Below, in pieces: positions 1 through 10,810 of a stretch of DNA of 64,000 nucleotides. How positions within the stretch are numbered: position 1 is the stretch's first letter; every line of letters begins with the position of its first letter. Source of the stretch: Gnetum montanum (lineage: Eukaryota > Streptophyta > Gnetopsida > Gnetales > Gnetaceae). The DNA is taken from positions 185,433-249,432 of the forward strand of contig MNCI01016273.1 in assembly GCA_015680685.1 (NCBI GenBank). Reading direction: 5' to 3'. The notes below the pieces were generated by a model, which did not search any database, was not told where the DNA came from, and worked only from the letters and a program-made list of their open reading frames with translations. Made by a program: the position numbers and the translations under genes.

Positions 1-1111
1 CCTTCTGCATGCGTGCCAAGTGGCAAGCATGCAAGGGCAGTCATAAATGAAGTGGTTGAGGGTCTCGGGGGCATGGCCACAGCGCGGACACGTGGGGTCC
101 TGCAGAATGTTGCGCTGCTGCAAAAACACACTCACGGGGAGCGCGGCCGATCTGAGAAGCCAGAGAAAGATTTTGACTTTCTCGGGGAGCCGCCCACGCC
201 AGACCTCCAGCCAACCATCCTCAGGGGGGAATTTATGGGTCAAGATCTCGTGCGGCTCGAGGTGGATCCAGTTCAGGCTTAACATTCGCCGCATGTGCCG
301 ACAGAGGGACAGCCAAGGCCCCGAACCATGCGAACTAGACAGCCAGGGTGTGTACTTCTGGTGAACGATGCGGGCCCACTGACTACACTCCCCCCGAACA
401 TGAGTGAGCCGGTTGACCAGCTGCTGCTGCCCCATAGCACACTCATCCTCGAAAGTCGTGACCCCCCCAGCCCCCCCGCCATACAAGGATGGGCCACACG
501 ATGCCAATTGACAAGATGGAGTTTGCTCCCCCCTTTGCCCCCCCGCCACATGAAACCGCGGATCCTGGCGTTGAGCTGGTGAATGATGGTTGCAGGGGGC
601 ACGGCGACCGCCACCATAAAGCACGTGGTGGCCGCAAGGATCCTAGTGGCAACAAGGAGGTGGCCCTTGCGGGTCAAAAAATGGTTGGCCCAGTGATTGA
701 TGCCGTGCTCGAGCTTGGCCAGGAGGGGGGTCCAAGTATTGTTCCGCCACCACTGGAACAACGGGACACCCAGGTAGGTATCGGTGTGCTTCCCAGGTTG
801 CACGTTCAGAATTTGTGTAACGCGGCTCTGCATCAGTGGGTCCACATTGATGAAGTGTGCCGCCGACTTGGTGCGGTTGATTTCTAACCCTAACTCGGTA
901 GCCAATCTGGTCAGAGCCAGGTTGATACAGCGGGCCTGCGGAACCGCCGCCCAGCTGAGAAGCATGGTATCGTCAGCGTAGTGTTCAACCCGGCACGCCA
1001 CCCCCGCAATGTCCAGACCCTCCACCCCCGAGGTGCTGCAATAGGATTTCATGAGGTCCATGGCAATGATGAAAAGCAAGGGAGACAGGGGGTCGCCTTG
1101 CCGCAGGCAAT
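1..1111 (-). pseudogene. 5'-truncated L1-type LINE, ORF2 C-terminal half (RT to zf-RVT)
   Basis: The minus strand encodes the second half of a plant L1-type LINE ORF2. It opens inside the RT at QGDPLSPLLF, carries the catalytic HYADDT (YADD at 969-980), continues through the thumb region, and ends in a zf-RVT zinc-binding segment (CPRCGH at about 73-90, with H and C of NHFIYDC at 37-54). The upstream half of RT and the endonuclease are missing: homology stops sharply at 1111, where GC-rich sequence meets very AT-rich DNA, which is the typical 5' truncation of a LINE insertion. The 3' tail lies beyond the left edge. The reading frame is nearly clean except for a shift close to the C-runs at 463-478, so the insertion is young compared with its surroundings. 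L1-clade membership is inferred from the YADD and zf-RVT arrangement. Confidence 0.88.
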
Positions 1112-3844
1112 TTATCTTTAGTTTAAATATTTCTTTTGATTTTATTCTTTTTCAAAAAATTAAAATTTTAGTTCAAAATTGATCTTTTTTAGTTCATTAG
1201 TTTCTTCCTCATTCATCATTTATTACTACTTTACTTGAGTGTGAAAAAGGTGATGCTATCATTCCTTTTTCTTCTTATTGGAAAGATAAATTTATACAAA
1301 GTGGTTCTAATTTGGGTCACAAATTTATTTGACAATCTTCTTCTTCTTCCATGGTTCTTTTGGTATATGTTCAATTCATGCTCATAATGATTCTATAGAA
1401 CATGCTCTATTGTAGGGAATTTGTAGTTTCTCTTCACTTTCTTCCTTAGATTTTTAGAGGTGATTTTAATATGATAGAATTTTTTGATGACAAGCTACCA
1501 GATGTGTCTTTTCTATTGCGAACAAATGAGTATAATAAATGATCTAATTTTAAGTAAAATTTTTATCTTACATATGTGGATGATGCTTCTACAAGTAATC
1601 TTCTTCATAGATATACCTAGAGTAATCTTTGTCTTAGAAAAGTTCACATTTATAGCCAAGTGGATAGGTTTCATTTTTCTACTCTTTCTTTCTGGTGGGC
1701 TATTTCTACCACTATTTTTCTTCAACATGTAACTTTGTTAAATCATTTTCTCATTACCATGTCAATTTAGATTAATGGTAGTTACCTTAAACATGATTTC
1801 CATTTTTTTGATTACATAGCAGTTTTTTTTCATCTCCTAGTACTCAACAAATTCTCTCAAGCTTTTGGAATGTTGAATTAACATTCTTAGGTCAAGTGGA
1901 TTGGATTCAATAGTGGCATCATGCTACTTGTAGAGTGTAGAATTTTCCTCACTATTATAGTAAAGTAGACTCTCATGCTACATAAGAGTACAACAACATT
2001 CAATCTATTATTGAATAACTTTTAGATTAGTTGGTTCAAGATCTTCTTAATTTGCAAGTTCATGATGATTTAGCTAGAACCCAATCAACTTTTCAATAGT
2101 GGAATGTTTACAAAGCACAAAGTGCCTTAAGCAAAAGTAGGCTTTCTTAAATAAAAGTTTAATATGAACATTATAAAGAAATTTTTAAACATCTAAATAA
2201 TTCATTTTCTCTACATTCTTTGGACAAAATTTTAATTAATGGTACCATTATCACTAACTATAACATCCTTTCCTACCTTAGAGATCATTTGAAGCTTTAT
2301 TTGCTACTACCCCTATGGATATTTCTTCCTTTAAGATAGCTAATATTAATTACCTTGTTTTTGTTAATTCTACTATGTTGCAAACTTTAGAAGTTGATAT
2401 TACTTAGGTTGAACGTCAAGAGGCATGTTTTAAATTGAGCATTCTTAAGACTTTAGGTTATGATGGCTTTCTAATTAACTTTTTTGGGAATCATTGGGAT
2501 CTTGTTGGTAATGATCTCTTCCAAGTTATCAGTGAGGCTATCCATGTTGATTCTTCAGGGTTGAAATTAAATTAAGAAATAATTTAACTTCTTTGAGAAT
2601 CTAGGAATTGTACTCATATCTCTAATTGGTGATCCATCACACTTCTTAATGTGGCATATATAATTTGGGTTAAATGCTTAGCATTACGTTTGAAGAAGAT
2701 TTTGTGTCATATTATTTTTTCTTAGCAAATAGGTTTTTTTCTTGGTAGATATATTTTCAACAATGTGGTTGCTACATGGGAAGGTCACCTATGGGAAAAA
2801 AATAAGGATCTGAATATTTTTTTTATTAAGTTGGATTATGCAAAGTGTTACAACAACATTAAGTGAGACTTTATTTTGCATATCATGACTAAACTTGGTT
2901 TTAGTTCCAAGTATCTTACATATTATAGTAGACTTTATTTTCCATCAATTAAATTATGATATTAAAAATAAGGTGATCACTAGAGTTCTTTTTTTTTCTT
3001 CCTTTTCAACATCAACTTCTTATATGCATTTCACTGACAACTACTTTTTTTCTTATTTGAAATATACCTACTAGCCTACATCACCTCTCATATTGAGTGG
3101 ATCAATATTATTCTCTTTCTAGCTTTACTATTAATTGGACTAAATCCCCTATTTATATTTTTAAAAATAATTACTATTATCTTACTAACAAAAATTGGAA
3201 GCTAATTCAAGATGAAGATATTATTAAGATTTTTGGAATTTCTTTTCATTATAAAGAATATACTTTGACTCTCTAGGATCAAGTGGTGTCTCAAATTTAG
3301 AAGAAAATTGATAAATGAAAGAAAAAACCCCTTACTCTTATAGGAAAATGTCTAATTTGTAATTTTATTTGTGGTTTTACTCATATGTATTATTCTTCAT
3401 GTTGGGCTCCCTCTCCAGTTGCTTATTAGAATTTGAAACAATTATTTTGAAATTTCACATGGTCTTCTAAAGATTCTTAAAGATGTTTTTATCAAGTTTC
3501 TTGGGATATCGTTACTCTTCCTAAGAAAATAGGTAGTTTATGTCTTTTAAATTCTTTAAAATAGGGACTTAGGCTAAGGAAAAAGTGCTTGTTTCAACAT
3601 TTGGATGCTTTTGACATTATTGAAACTCTCCTTCACCTAAGGCTATAAAAAGAGTTTCCTAAGAAAAAGCCATTTTGGAAAGGTATTCACTTTACTAATT
3701 AGATTCTTTTTCCTCATATGATTTTCATTCCTAGATCTCACGTCTCAATAGCATTTGTAGGGATTTGTAGGTATTCTGCAATTATATAGACTAGACTAAT
3801 GTTAATTTCAATCCTAATCTTCTTTCTAAGCTTTACCCATAGTG
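1112..3844 (+). pseudogene. Old degenerate LINE ORF2, 5' half (endonuclease and RT remnants)
   Basis: AT-rich sequence with no long ORF, but fragments in shifting plus-strand frames read as a plant LINE. An endonuclease motif RGDFNM lies at about 1456-1473. An RT-linker segment with GYDGF and WDLVGNDLF lies near 2457-2515. An RT block KLDYAKCYNNIK with a following F..HIMTKLGF lies at about 2828-2900. A thumb or post-RT region resembling YYSSCWAPSP and LRLRKKCLFQHLDAF lies at about 3390-3610. Stops and indels are everywhere, so this copy is ancient. It is interrupted at 3845-3849 by LTR element 1, and its remainder resumes at 22578. Order and strand agree with one LINE split by the insertion. 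Confidence 0.7.
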
Positions 3845-3849
3845 ATTAC
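3845..3849. repeat. Target-site duplication ATTAC, left copy of element 1
   Basis: ATTAC directly precedes the TGAAAC start of the left LTR and is repeated directly after the right LTR at 22573-22577. A perfect 5-bp duplication proves that both LTRs belong to one insertion. Confidence 0.93.
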
Positions 3850-5300
3850 TGAAACACCACAAAATTCTGAGCTTAGTACTTCTCCAACAAGAATCGAGCT
3901 AATTCATGACGTTCCCCATCATGACTAAAGTTTGAGGGCCCCATAAATAGCTTCAAGCAGAGTCGAACTCAACAAGGAGCAGTTCCCTGGGACCCACAGA
4001 CAACCACGATGACATGACAGCTTCGGAGCTCAGGATACTTAATCTTCACTAAGTATGCATTCACAGCGTATACGCCTAGCGTACACGCCTCACATGTACG
4101 CTCAGCATGTATGATTGATGTATACGCCCAACATGCAATCCCCGAAGATGGCATGGAAACAACACTTTAGAGCAAGATTTGGTACAAGGCATCAACTCAC
4201 AAGAATAGAGCAGTCATTAGGTGCTGAAATCATGCATTCTGGAGTTCATACGCTAAGTATGCAACGTATACGCCCAGCGTATACGCCCAGCAGATGCAGC
4301 GTCTACACCCAGTGTATATGCCCAGCATGCATTCACAGCGTATACGCCCAACATATATGCCTGGTATGTGTAAAGTGTACGCCCAGCCTGCACAACGCAC
4401 ACCAATCAAAACTCTCTAGAAACATGTTAAATCAAAGTCAACCAAGTTGGAGGTTTACAGGCAGCATCTTCATGGCATTCGAATTCAAATCTGAAGGCTG
4501 AAGGACTTCTTTTGCTTTGATCAAGTCTACACGCCAAGGTCATACGTCCAGCATGTATACGTTGGCGTATAGCGACATACGCTAGCGTGTAGCACGCTAT
4601 ATACTTGTACAATTTCATTCTTTCGCACCCGATCAACATGCCACATGTCACCCAACCCGAGTGTCCAGCACTCCACATCCAATCATCCCCTCTCAAAACC
4701 CGAGTCCCACATCTAAACTTGTATAAAAACCCCAATTTTTCATTAAATCGGGGTTGGCAATTTTGGAGCAAAAAACCAGAGAAAAACAAAGAAACAGAGA
4801 TGCTAAGAAACCAGAGCAAAAACCTTGTACGCTGGATCTCAACCTTGCACGCTGAGCATATAGCCTTTACGCTGTGCCTGTAGTTGAACCCAGCACACAG
4901 TCATCCCTGCATCCATCGGGGCTATTCGTCCACATTGTGTCAAAGTCACAACTGTGTTAGACCGGTGCATTATAACTCTCATTTCGCAATAATATTGCTA
5001 CATTTCTTTGCTAAAATCTATTACAGTTTTTCATTCATTGTTGCATGCTTACTTTTTACGCTCTTGTATGTTTACGCTCTGTTTTACATTCGTTACGCCT
5101 TTTACATATAACCCAGCGTACAGTATATTGGTGTACGTTTGGGGAAATCCTTACCTGATTCGCATGCGGACCACTCAAGGTACTCTGCCTTCGTTAATTC
5201 CAGCTTGCTCTCAAGCAAAGGTAGGGTATTCTGTGCATGTCCAGAGATCTCCAGGTTTCTGTTTCATTCCAGCCGGAGACCGACGATTTCGGACGGTACA
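3850..5300 (+). repeat. Element 1 5' LTR (1451 bp)
   Basis: Starts TGAAACACCA and ends GGACGGTACA, and matches 21281-22572 over its length. It contains about 143 bp of GTATACGCCCAGC-like repeats (about 4246-4396) that the right LTR replaces with some 8 bp, and a 16-bp insertion near 5060. These two account for the 159-bp length difference. A promoter-like TATAAAAA lies at 4722-4729. The TACGC motif recurs throughout, including the perfect palindrome GCGTATACGC. Confidence 0.92.
4722..4729 (+). promoter_or_regulatory. TATA box of element 1 LTR promoter
   Basis: TATAAAAA in an otherwise moderate-GC stretch, 872 bp into the LTR and conserved in the right LTR at 22010-22017. This implies a U3 of about 0.9 kb and transcription starting near 4755. 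The start site itself is inferred. Confidence 0.6.
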
Positions 5301-5305
5301 GAAAA

Positions 5306-5323
5306 TGACGCTAGAAGGAGGGC
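5306..5323 (+). promoter_or_regulatory. Primer binding site, complementary to tRNA-Asn 3' end
   Basis: TGACGCTAGAAGGAGGGC begins 5 bases after the 5' LTR. It is complementary, with one mismatch at the third base, to the 3' end of plant nuclear tRNA-Asn (…CTCCTTCTAGCGCCA, recalled from memory). The more usual Tat/Athila primer is tRNA-Asp, which element 3 uses, so this is a lineage marker. A match against a tRNA database would settle the identity. Confidence 0.7.
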
Positions 5324-6026
5324 CCAAAATTGCTTAAAACTTACTGTGCTCTCATGCCCAAATCTTCTCAGACTCACACCGCATCGTCCCTAAACCTAGT
5401 TCTGAAATCCACGGATCGACATCCAGTTCTACCGAATTCCCAATGTCTACGCTACTGAGTGTACATTGTAGACTCTATCTACATTGTACGCTAACTTTGT
5501 CTACGTTGTTCAGTATACGTTGTGCGCTGTACGCTGTAGACTCTATCTACGCTGTACGTTGTAGACTCTATCTACGCTATACGCTGACTCTGTCTACGCT
5601 GTTCAGTATACGCTATATGCTGTACACTGTAGACTCTATTTACGCTGTACGCTAACTTTGTCTACGCTATTTAGTATACGCTGTGCGCTGTATGCTGACT
5701 CTGTCTACGCTGTTCAGTATACGCTGTACGCTGTAGACTCTATCTACGCTGTTCAGTATATGCTGTACATTGTACGCCGTAGACTCTGTCTACGCTGTAT
5801 GCTGACTCTGTCTACGCTATATGCTGTACGCTGTACACTACTCTGCCTACATGTTTTAACGCATACCTATACACTATCACTATACGCTGGTCATTGAAGC
5901 CTATACGCTAAGTTCTAGTCTATACGTTGTACCCAACGAACATAGGTTTACGCCGTACTAAGTATACCCATACTAAGTATACCAGTTTCATATCTCTTCA
6001 CTGTGTTGTATTCTCAATTGCCCATC
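5324..6026 (+). repeat. Untranslated leader with TACGCT/GTAGACTC array
   Basis: From about 5443 to 5960 the leader is an irregular array of TACGCTG, TATACGCTG and GTAGACTCTATC words. Longer units beginning CTACGCTGTTCAGTATA recur at 5501, 5594, 5662, 5705 and 5744, so spacing is not constant. Reading frames across it only give repetitive peptides and are not genes. The same word fills the LTR and the antisense gene's intron 1. It ends just before the gag ATG. Confidence 0.85.
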
Positions 6027-8413
6027 ATGAACACTGCAAACTCCAATGCTACAACCAAGCCAGCCATAAACATCGTGGGCACCATGGTCGTTCAACAACC
6101 CATAGTGGGGCCTCGCCGATTTCTCAGATTGCAAGGGAGGTACCCATCGTTTAACATTATAACTCAGGACCAATACAATTTCATATGCATAAAAATACAA
6201 GCTGGCCTAGCCGTAGACCAAACCGAAATGGAGGTTAAGAGACAATACGAACTCTTCCATAGGGGAGGACATGAGTTCATCCCTTCCTCGTATGATATCA
6301 TCCCTCTCCTAGAGCATTATTCTAAGCTCATCTCACAACTCCTCCTACAAAGGAGCCAGTCTCTAGATCAGTCTATGGTAAATCCTCAATTGGAAGAGGA
6401 GGATGACTTCACAACCCAATCCAAGCATGAAGATTCGTACCATACTCTTAGTTCACAAACCTATGCCAACCCGTTGTTTCATCCAGCCACAGGGGAAATT
6501 ATGTCTCTTCAATCATTTAAATTCACCCAAGCTCAAATACCTCAACAAGAATCATCCACACTTGTTCATATTCCTCCTGTAACTGACCCGCAACTCAACA
6601 CACTTCCCCTTGCTATTCTCCCCGTTGCAATAGTAGCCCCATTCTTGCAAGTACAACCCCCTCAAAATAATGTAGGAGCAACCTTCTCGCCCCGAGTGAT
6701 TGGGATGCCGCATGTGATACCAACTTCTACGTCTGCTCATTATATCCCCCAGATCCAAACCCAAGGAGCCCCTTTTACTGCTGTAACTCAACCAGTTTGG
6801 AGTGCGTCTATATAAAGCATGACTGGCCAACAGACAGCGATTGGTGTTCAACCACATCAATTCCCCCACTATAACATACCGCCTCACACAATTCTACCAG
6901 CTAACATCCCTCAAGGAAAACCATAACAACAACAACCCCTTGCCCACAATATGCTGCCCCTAGTACCACCCACCACAAATATTCCGCAAACGCAGCCTCC
7001 AACTACACAACTTTCTTCCTTCCAGCCCACTGTCCAATAATCTAACCTATATACGTACAACATCCTCAACCTACTATCTCGCCTAGTGCTCAAGACTAGG
7101 CTGATGCTAAAAAACTAATGTAGGAACTAACTGATGAGGTCAAACACCTCAAGACAGCCGTCGACGGAGAGCTCAAGGTAGTGGACTTCTATCATGATGA
7201 CCCCATCAGCTCTTCGGTTCTGCCTCTAACATTACCCAAGGGTGTATCTTTACCCACGCTGACTAAATACAACGAGGAGACAGACCCCAACGCCCTCCTC
7301 ATAACATTTAGACTAGAATGCGCACTACTTTAAGCATGACCACATGTCATTCTACGAGTGTTCCCCATGTCCCTTGTTAGGAGAGCACTTGATTGGTACT
7401 GGGCCTTGCCATGAAGCTCAATATCTTCTCTGGAAGATTTATTATACCAATTCGTTACCAGGTTCAAGTATAACTTGAAGCCTGAAGCAACATTGGACAG
7501 CCTCATATAGGTCAAATAGACACCTCTTGAACCTGTCCAAAAATTCATCCAATGGTGGAGTGCTGCTCTCAATGAGCTCCATGAGCCGATCCCAGAAACG
7601 TATCTCCTCACCATCCTAAAAGGGACCGTCAACGATTTTGTCAAATCTAAGCTATATTATCTCAATGCACGCACTCTGAGTCAAACGTTTGTGCAGATCA
7701 AGAACATAGAGGAGGTGGCCCAAAATAGCCATGATCCTGCATACTCAGCCTTTAAGAATCAACATAGTAAGAAAGATAAAGAAAAGGTTAAAACAACTAT
7801 AGCAGCAGTAGCAGAAACACAACAAACAAATGTGGGACAACAAAGCAAACCACTTGTTTGCCTTGCTAATTATGCTAAACCCGCTCCTGCGACGGCACCC
7901 GAATCATCGACATCACAAAACCCAACATCGGGTCGTATGAGAAACTTTGAGAGGAAGGACCCCTCCCAATACACGCCACTACCCATGAAGCCATCGCAAC
8001 TATTTGACCAACTCTTGAAAACAAGACTGATGAAACATAAGCAGTTGTCCCCTGCAGCGATCCAAAGGCATGACCGGTTCTGTCAACTGGTTCAAAACCC
8101 AAGCCTGGCAACGCCCGATGAGCCCCCGGTTCCAAAAGGATTTAGAATGGACCATTTTTATGATTTTCATCAGTGTAATGGGCATGGCACAGACTATTGT
8201 TTCACCTTGAAACAAGATATCCAACGGATGATAGATGGAGGTCAAATCACTTTTGATGAAGCCAACCCGATCCAACCACAAAACCAAGCCATGGGCGTAT
8301 ATAAAGATCCTCTAAATACTAAAGAAGCACAGTATGTAATTAACACCATCTACTTCGATAAAGAACTGGAAATACCTAGCATTAACACCGTACACTCTGA
8401 TCATGAGCAGTAG
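6027..8413 (+). pseudogene. gag: Element 1 gag (nucleocapsid/capsid polyprotein), disrupted
   Basis: Gag would package the element RNA into virus-like particles. The chosen ATG at 6027 follows the leader array and opens 262 codons rich in Q, P and T. The frame then crosses stops at 6813, 6924 and 7038 and one frameshift near 7040. The capsid region (about 7190-7720) reads PKGVSLPTLTKYNEETDP, RRALDWYWALP and FKYNLKPEATLDSL, which fits the retrotransposon gag fold; it has further stops near 7330-7510. The last part (7691-8413) is open and ends with a C-H-C box, HQCNGHGTDYC, followed by FTLKQDIQRMIDGG, as in Tat-lineage gag. The open reading continues toward protease in the same frame apart from stops, so a gag-pro polyprotein is likely. 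Confidence 0.82.
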
Positions 8414-9200
8414 GTACCTAAGAAACCATTTGTACTGCATATTCCTCCCACTATACAAACATTTGTGCCTCAACCATTATAATCCCCACAGAAACCTTAT
8501 GTCATCCGAATACCCCCCGCCGTAGCAACTTCTATCACACCAACATGTGAAAAACCATACGTAGTGCACATACCTCCCGCCACTACTACTGCAAATACTC
8601 AAACACCTCCTATTCAGCCATCTCCCTACGTAGTCCGAGTACCACCTGCGGTTGTGACTGCGGAGGCACAACCTCTAGCTAGGCCAACCCCATATGTTGT
8701 TAGGATACTCGAATATCTTGATGATCACCAATCCTTCACTCCGCAAACATAGAATAAACCGATTCCCTATGTCATCAGGGTGCCTAGCCAGCCTGGCACT
8801 CAACTGCATTCAACCACCCAACCGCAACCCCGCCCTAATCCATACGTAGTATAGACTCCAAAGCAACCTGAGGTTTCGAAACCAACTGTACCCCCATGCC
8901 ACACATGAGAACGCCTAGCAGACAAGCTTACACTTGAACGCTTGGAGAAGGAGCATCAACGACTAGCCATAGGACCACCTAAACCTACCCCGCTAAATGC
9001 AATACCTATGACACCACATAACGATAAACCAAACACAGGCTATGAGGGTGAATCATCATGAAAACATGATATGCCCAAATCAACGATTCCGAGTAAAGAT
9101 GAAAAACCAAATATGCGTGAAATAAAACTGTTGGGCCCAATGGACCAAATCATGGCCGACAAACACACGCCCAATAGTAGAGATCTGCAACAGCTCTAAC
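8414..9200 (+). pseudogene. Gag-protease linker with PYVV(R/H)(I/V)PPA peptide repeats
   Basis: Continuing the gag frame, this stretch encodes seven imperfect copies of a short peptide: KPFVLHIPPT, KPYVIRIPPA, KPYVVHIPPA, SPYVVRVPPA, TPYVVRI, IPYVIRVP and NPYVV, spaced roughly 20 residues apart by P, T and Q. Several stops interrupt it (for example after codons near 8411, 8480, 8750 and 8852). After the repeats comes a charged segment (RLADKLTLERLEKEHQRL). I know no function for such a repeat. A matrix-like or host-binding spacer between gag and protease is a guess. Confidence 0.6.
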
Positions 9201-10223
9201 ATAAGTCACGCAAGCACTTAAACAAAAAAACACTTCATTGAGCTTATACGACCTGGTGTTAACATCTCAAACCCATCGCAAAGCTCTAGTGTGCATGTTG
9301 ACTTCCATCCCAGTAAGCGAAGACTTACCTCCAAATGGACCTTCGATTCATATGGTAATGTACTCGCCTCGAGGGTCAACACCTAAGCCATTAAGTTTCC
9401 ACAATGATAGCATCAAAGTAGATGAGAAAACAGGAGAGGTAACAACGGCACCTATGTTCATAACAATACGAATAAATCAATTTAAGATACATAGAGTGCA
9501 TGTAGATGATGGAGCCGCTACAAATGTATTACCCTATCCCATCGTCGAACAATTGGGGCTTACAGAGTTAATTAGACCAACCGCAACCACGTGTTTGAAT
9601 TCGTTCAGTGGATCACGTGTAATAGTCAAAGGCACCGTGACTTTAGACTTTATAGTAGGGGATCAATTCTCCACATCTGCTGACTTTGTGGTCATCGATG
9701 AAATGCTAGGGTTCAATTTAATATTGGGAAGGCCCTGGTTAGCCCAACTGAAAGCAGTATCGTCCCCCATACACTATGAGATTCAACTACCTTACGAAGG
9801 CGGAGAAATCATTATACATGGGAGGCTGCCACATCTACCATCTCATCACATACAGACATAGATCAAAGCTCAGAGGTGAAGCTCGAAGAGCCTGAACAAG
9901 ATGACACAAATGAACAACAAAGATGTATGCAACCAGTACGCGATGATCTCTTAGACACAAAGGAAAATTTACCCAACATAGAAATACCCGGGCCTGAAAT
10001 CGTACATACACAGCCTCACTTAGAAACTACAACTAACACAGAAACCACAACACATGCAGAAGCGCCGGACAGCACCAACGTGGGCACCATTCCATCAGAT
10101 GTCCCTTGGGTTGAATTACCATTCAACGTGATCAGCGAAGGAGACGCTGAATATAGAATCATACTCGTTAACACTACTCCTAACATTAAAATGAGAAAAA
10201 TCACAAAATTACTAAACCAATAA
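9201..10223 (+). pseudogene. pro: Element 1 aspartic protease and C-terminal extension
   Basis: The protease matures the gag-pol polyprotein. The segment 9238-9861 is open. SLYDLVLTSQTHRKAL is the usual Tat-lineage preamble, the active-site loop is VHVDDGAATNVLP, and the fold closes with FNLILGRPWLAQLKA, the second psi-loop of retropepsins. The catalytic motif is DDGA where family members commonly have D-S/T/N-G, so the first Asp and the Gly are kept. A frameshift near 9825 moves the reading to the frame that runs to TAA at 10221-10223, through an acidic, T/E-rich tail. The expected connection to RT is absent: the next 5.6 kb are an array, an antisense gene and another array. Confidence 0.8.
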
Positions 10224-10440
10224 ACGACATTGAAGTTCGAAATGACGTTAAACTATCATGTCTGCAACGACATAAAACTAGCTACGATCAGAGATGGTCG
10301 GTCTACCAAGAAATCAACCCTTGTCGCTTGAAACTTCCCTTATTTACGCATGGCCCGAAATGACCTTAAACTAGTGCATGTGGCTCGAAATGGCCTTAAA
10401 CTAGTACACGTGGCCCGAAATGACCTTAAACTAGATCACC
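10224..10440 (+). repeat. Left 30-bp array (GGCCCGAAATGACCTTAAACTAG type)
   Basis: Three exact-length 30-bp units start at 10351, 10381 and 10411 and carry TGGCCCGAAATGACCTTAAA. Diverged half-units with (A)AACTA lie upstream between 10240 and 10300. The same unit reappears at 15643-15835, so the two arrays bracket the antisense module. Confidence 0.82.
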
Positions 10441-10810
10441 TACCTACATTTTGTTTTTCTCTCGAATGCCAGTTCATTGTTAGAATTTACCCTTGCATTG
10501 TCATGTTGTGAATAACAATTTTCGCAATTATCCTTCGCTTATGATTACATTCCTACTTACAATTACATTCGTGCACTACACTTAAACTACAAAAAATAAA
10601 CCAAAACATTTTACATTGTCGTGTTGTGTTTACATTTAAACTCAAAATCCACAACAAAAAATAGATGTAGAAATATATACATACATGTAGTGATATACAG
10701 TTAGATAGGTACAAGAGTTGACAGATTCTATTCATCCGTTCACTACAACTCAAAACATCCAATTTATGACTCACATAAAAATGAGAGCCAGAATAATTTC
10801 AAAGAAAAAA
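10441..10810 (-). other. 3' flank of the antisense gene
   Basis: AT-rich and without ORFs of interest. On the minus strand it follows the antisense stop codon TAA (10813-10811) and is the expected 3' UTR and poly(A) region. Several AT-rich poly(A)-signal-like words are present, but no single site can be chosen from the sequence. Confidence 0.4.

Noticed and set aside
4427-4819. 130-codon minus-strand ORF in the 5' LTR
   Set aside because: Only a shortened part of it survives in the other LTR, there is no recognisable domain, and it crosses the predicted promoter.
5443-5897. Two plus-strand ORFs of 70 and 79 codons in the leader
   Set aside because: They are translations of the TACGCT array (repeating STLFSIRC-like peptides) and reflect only the absence of stops in the repeat word.
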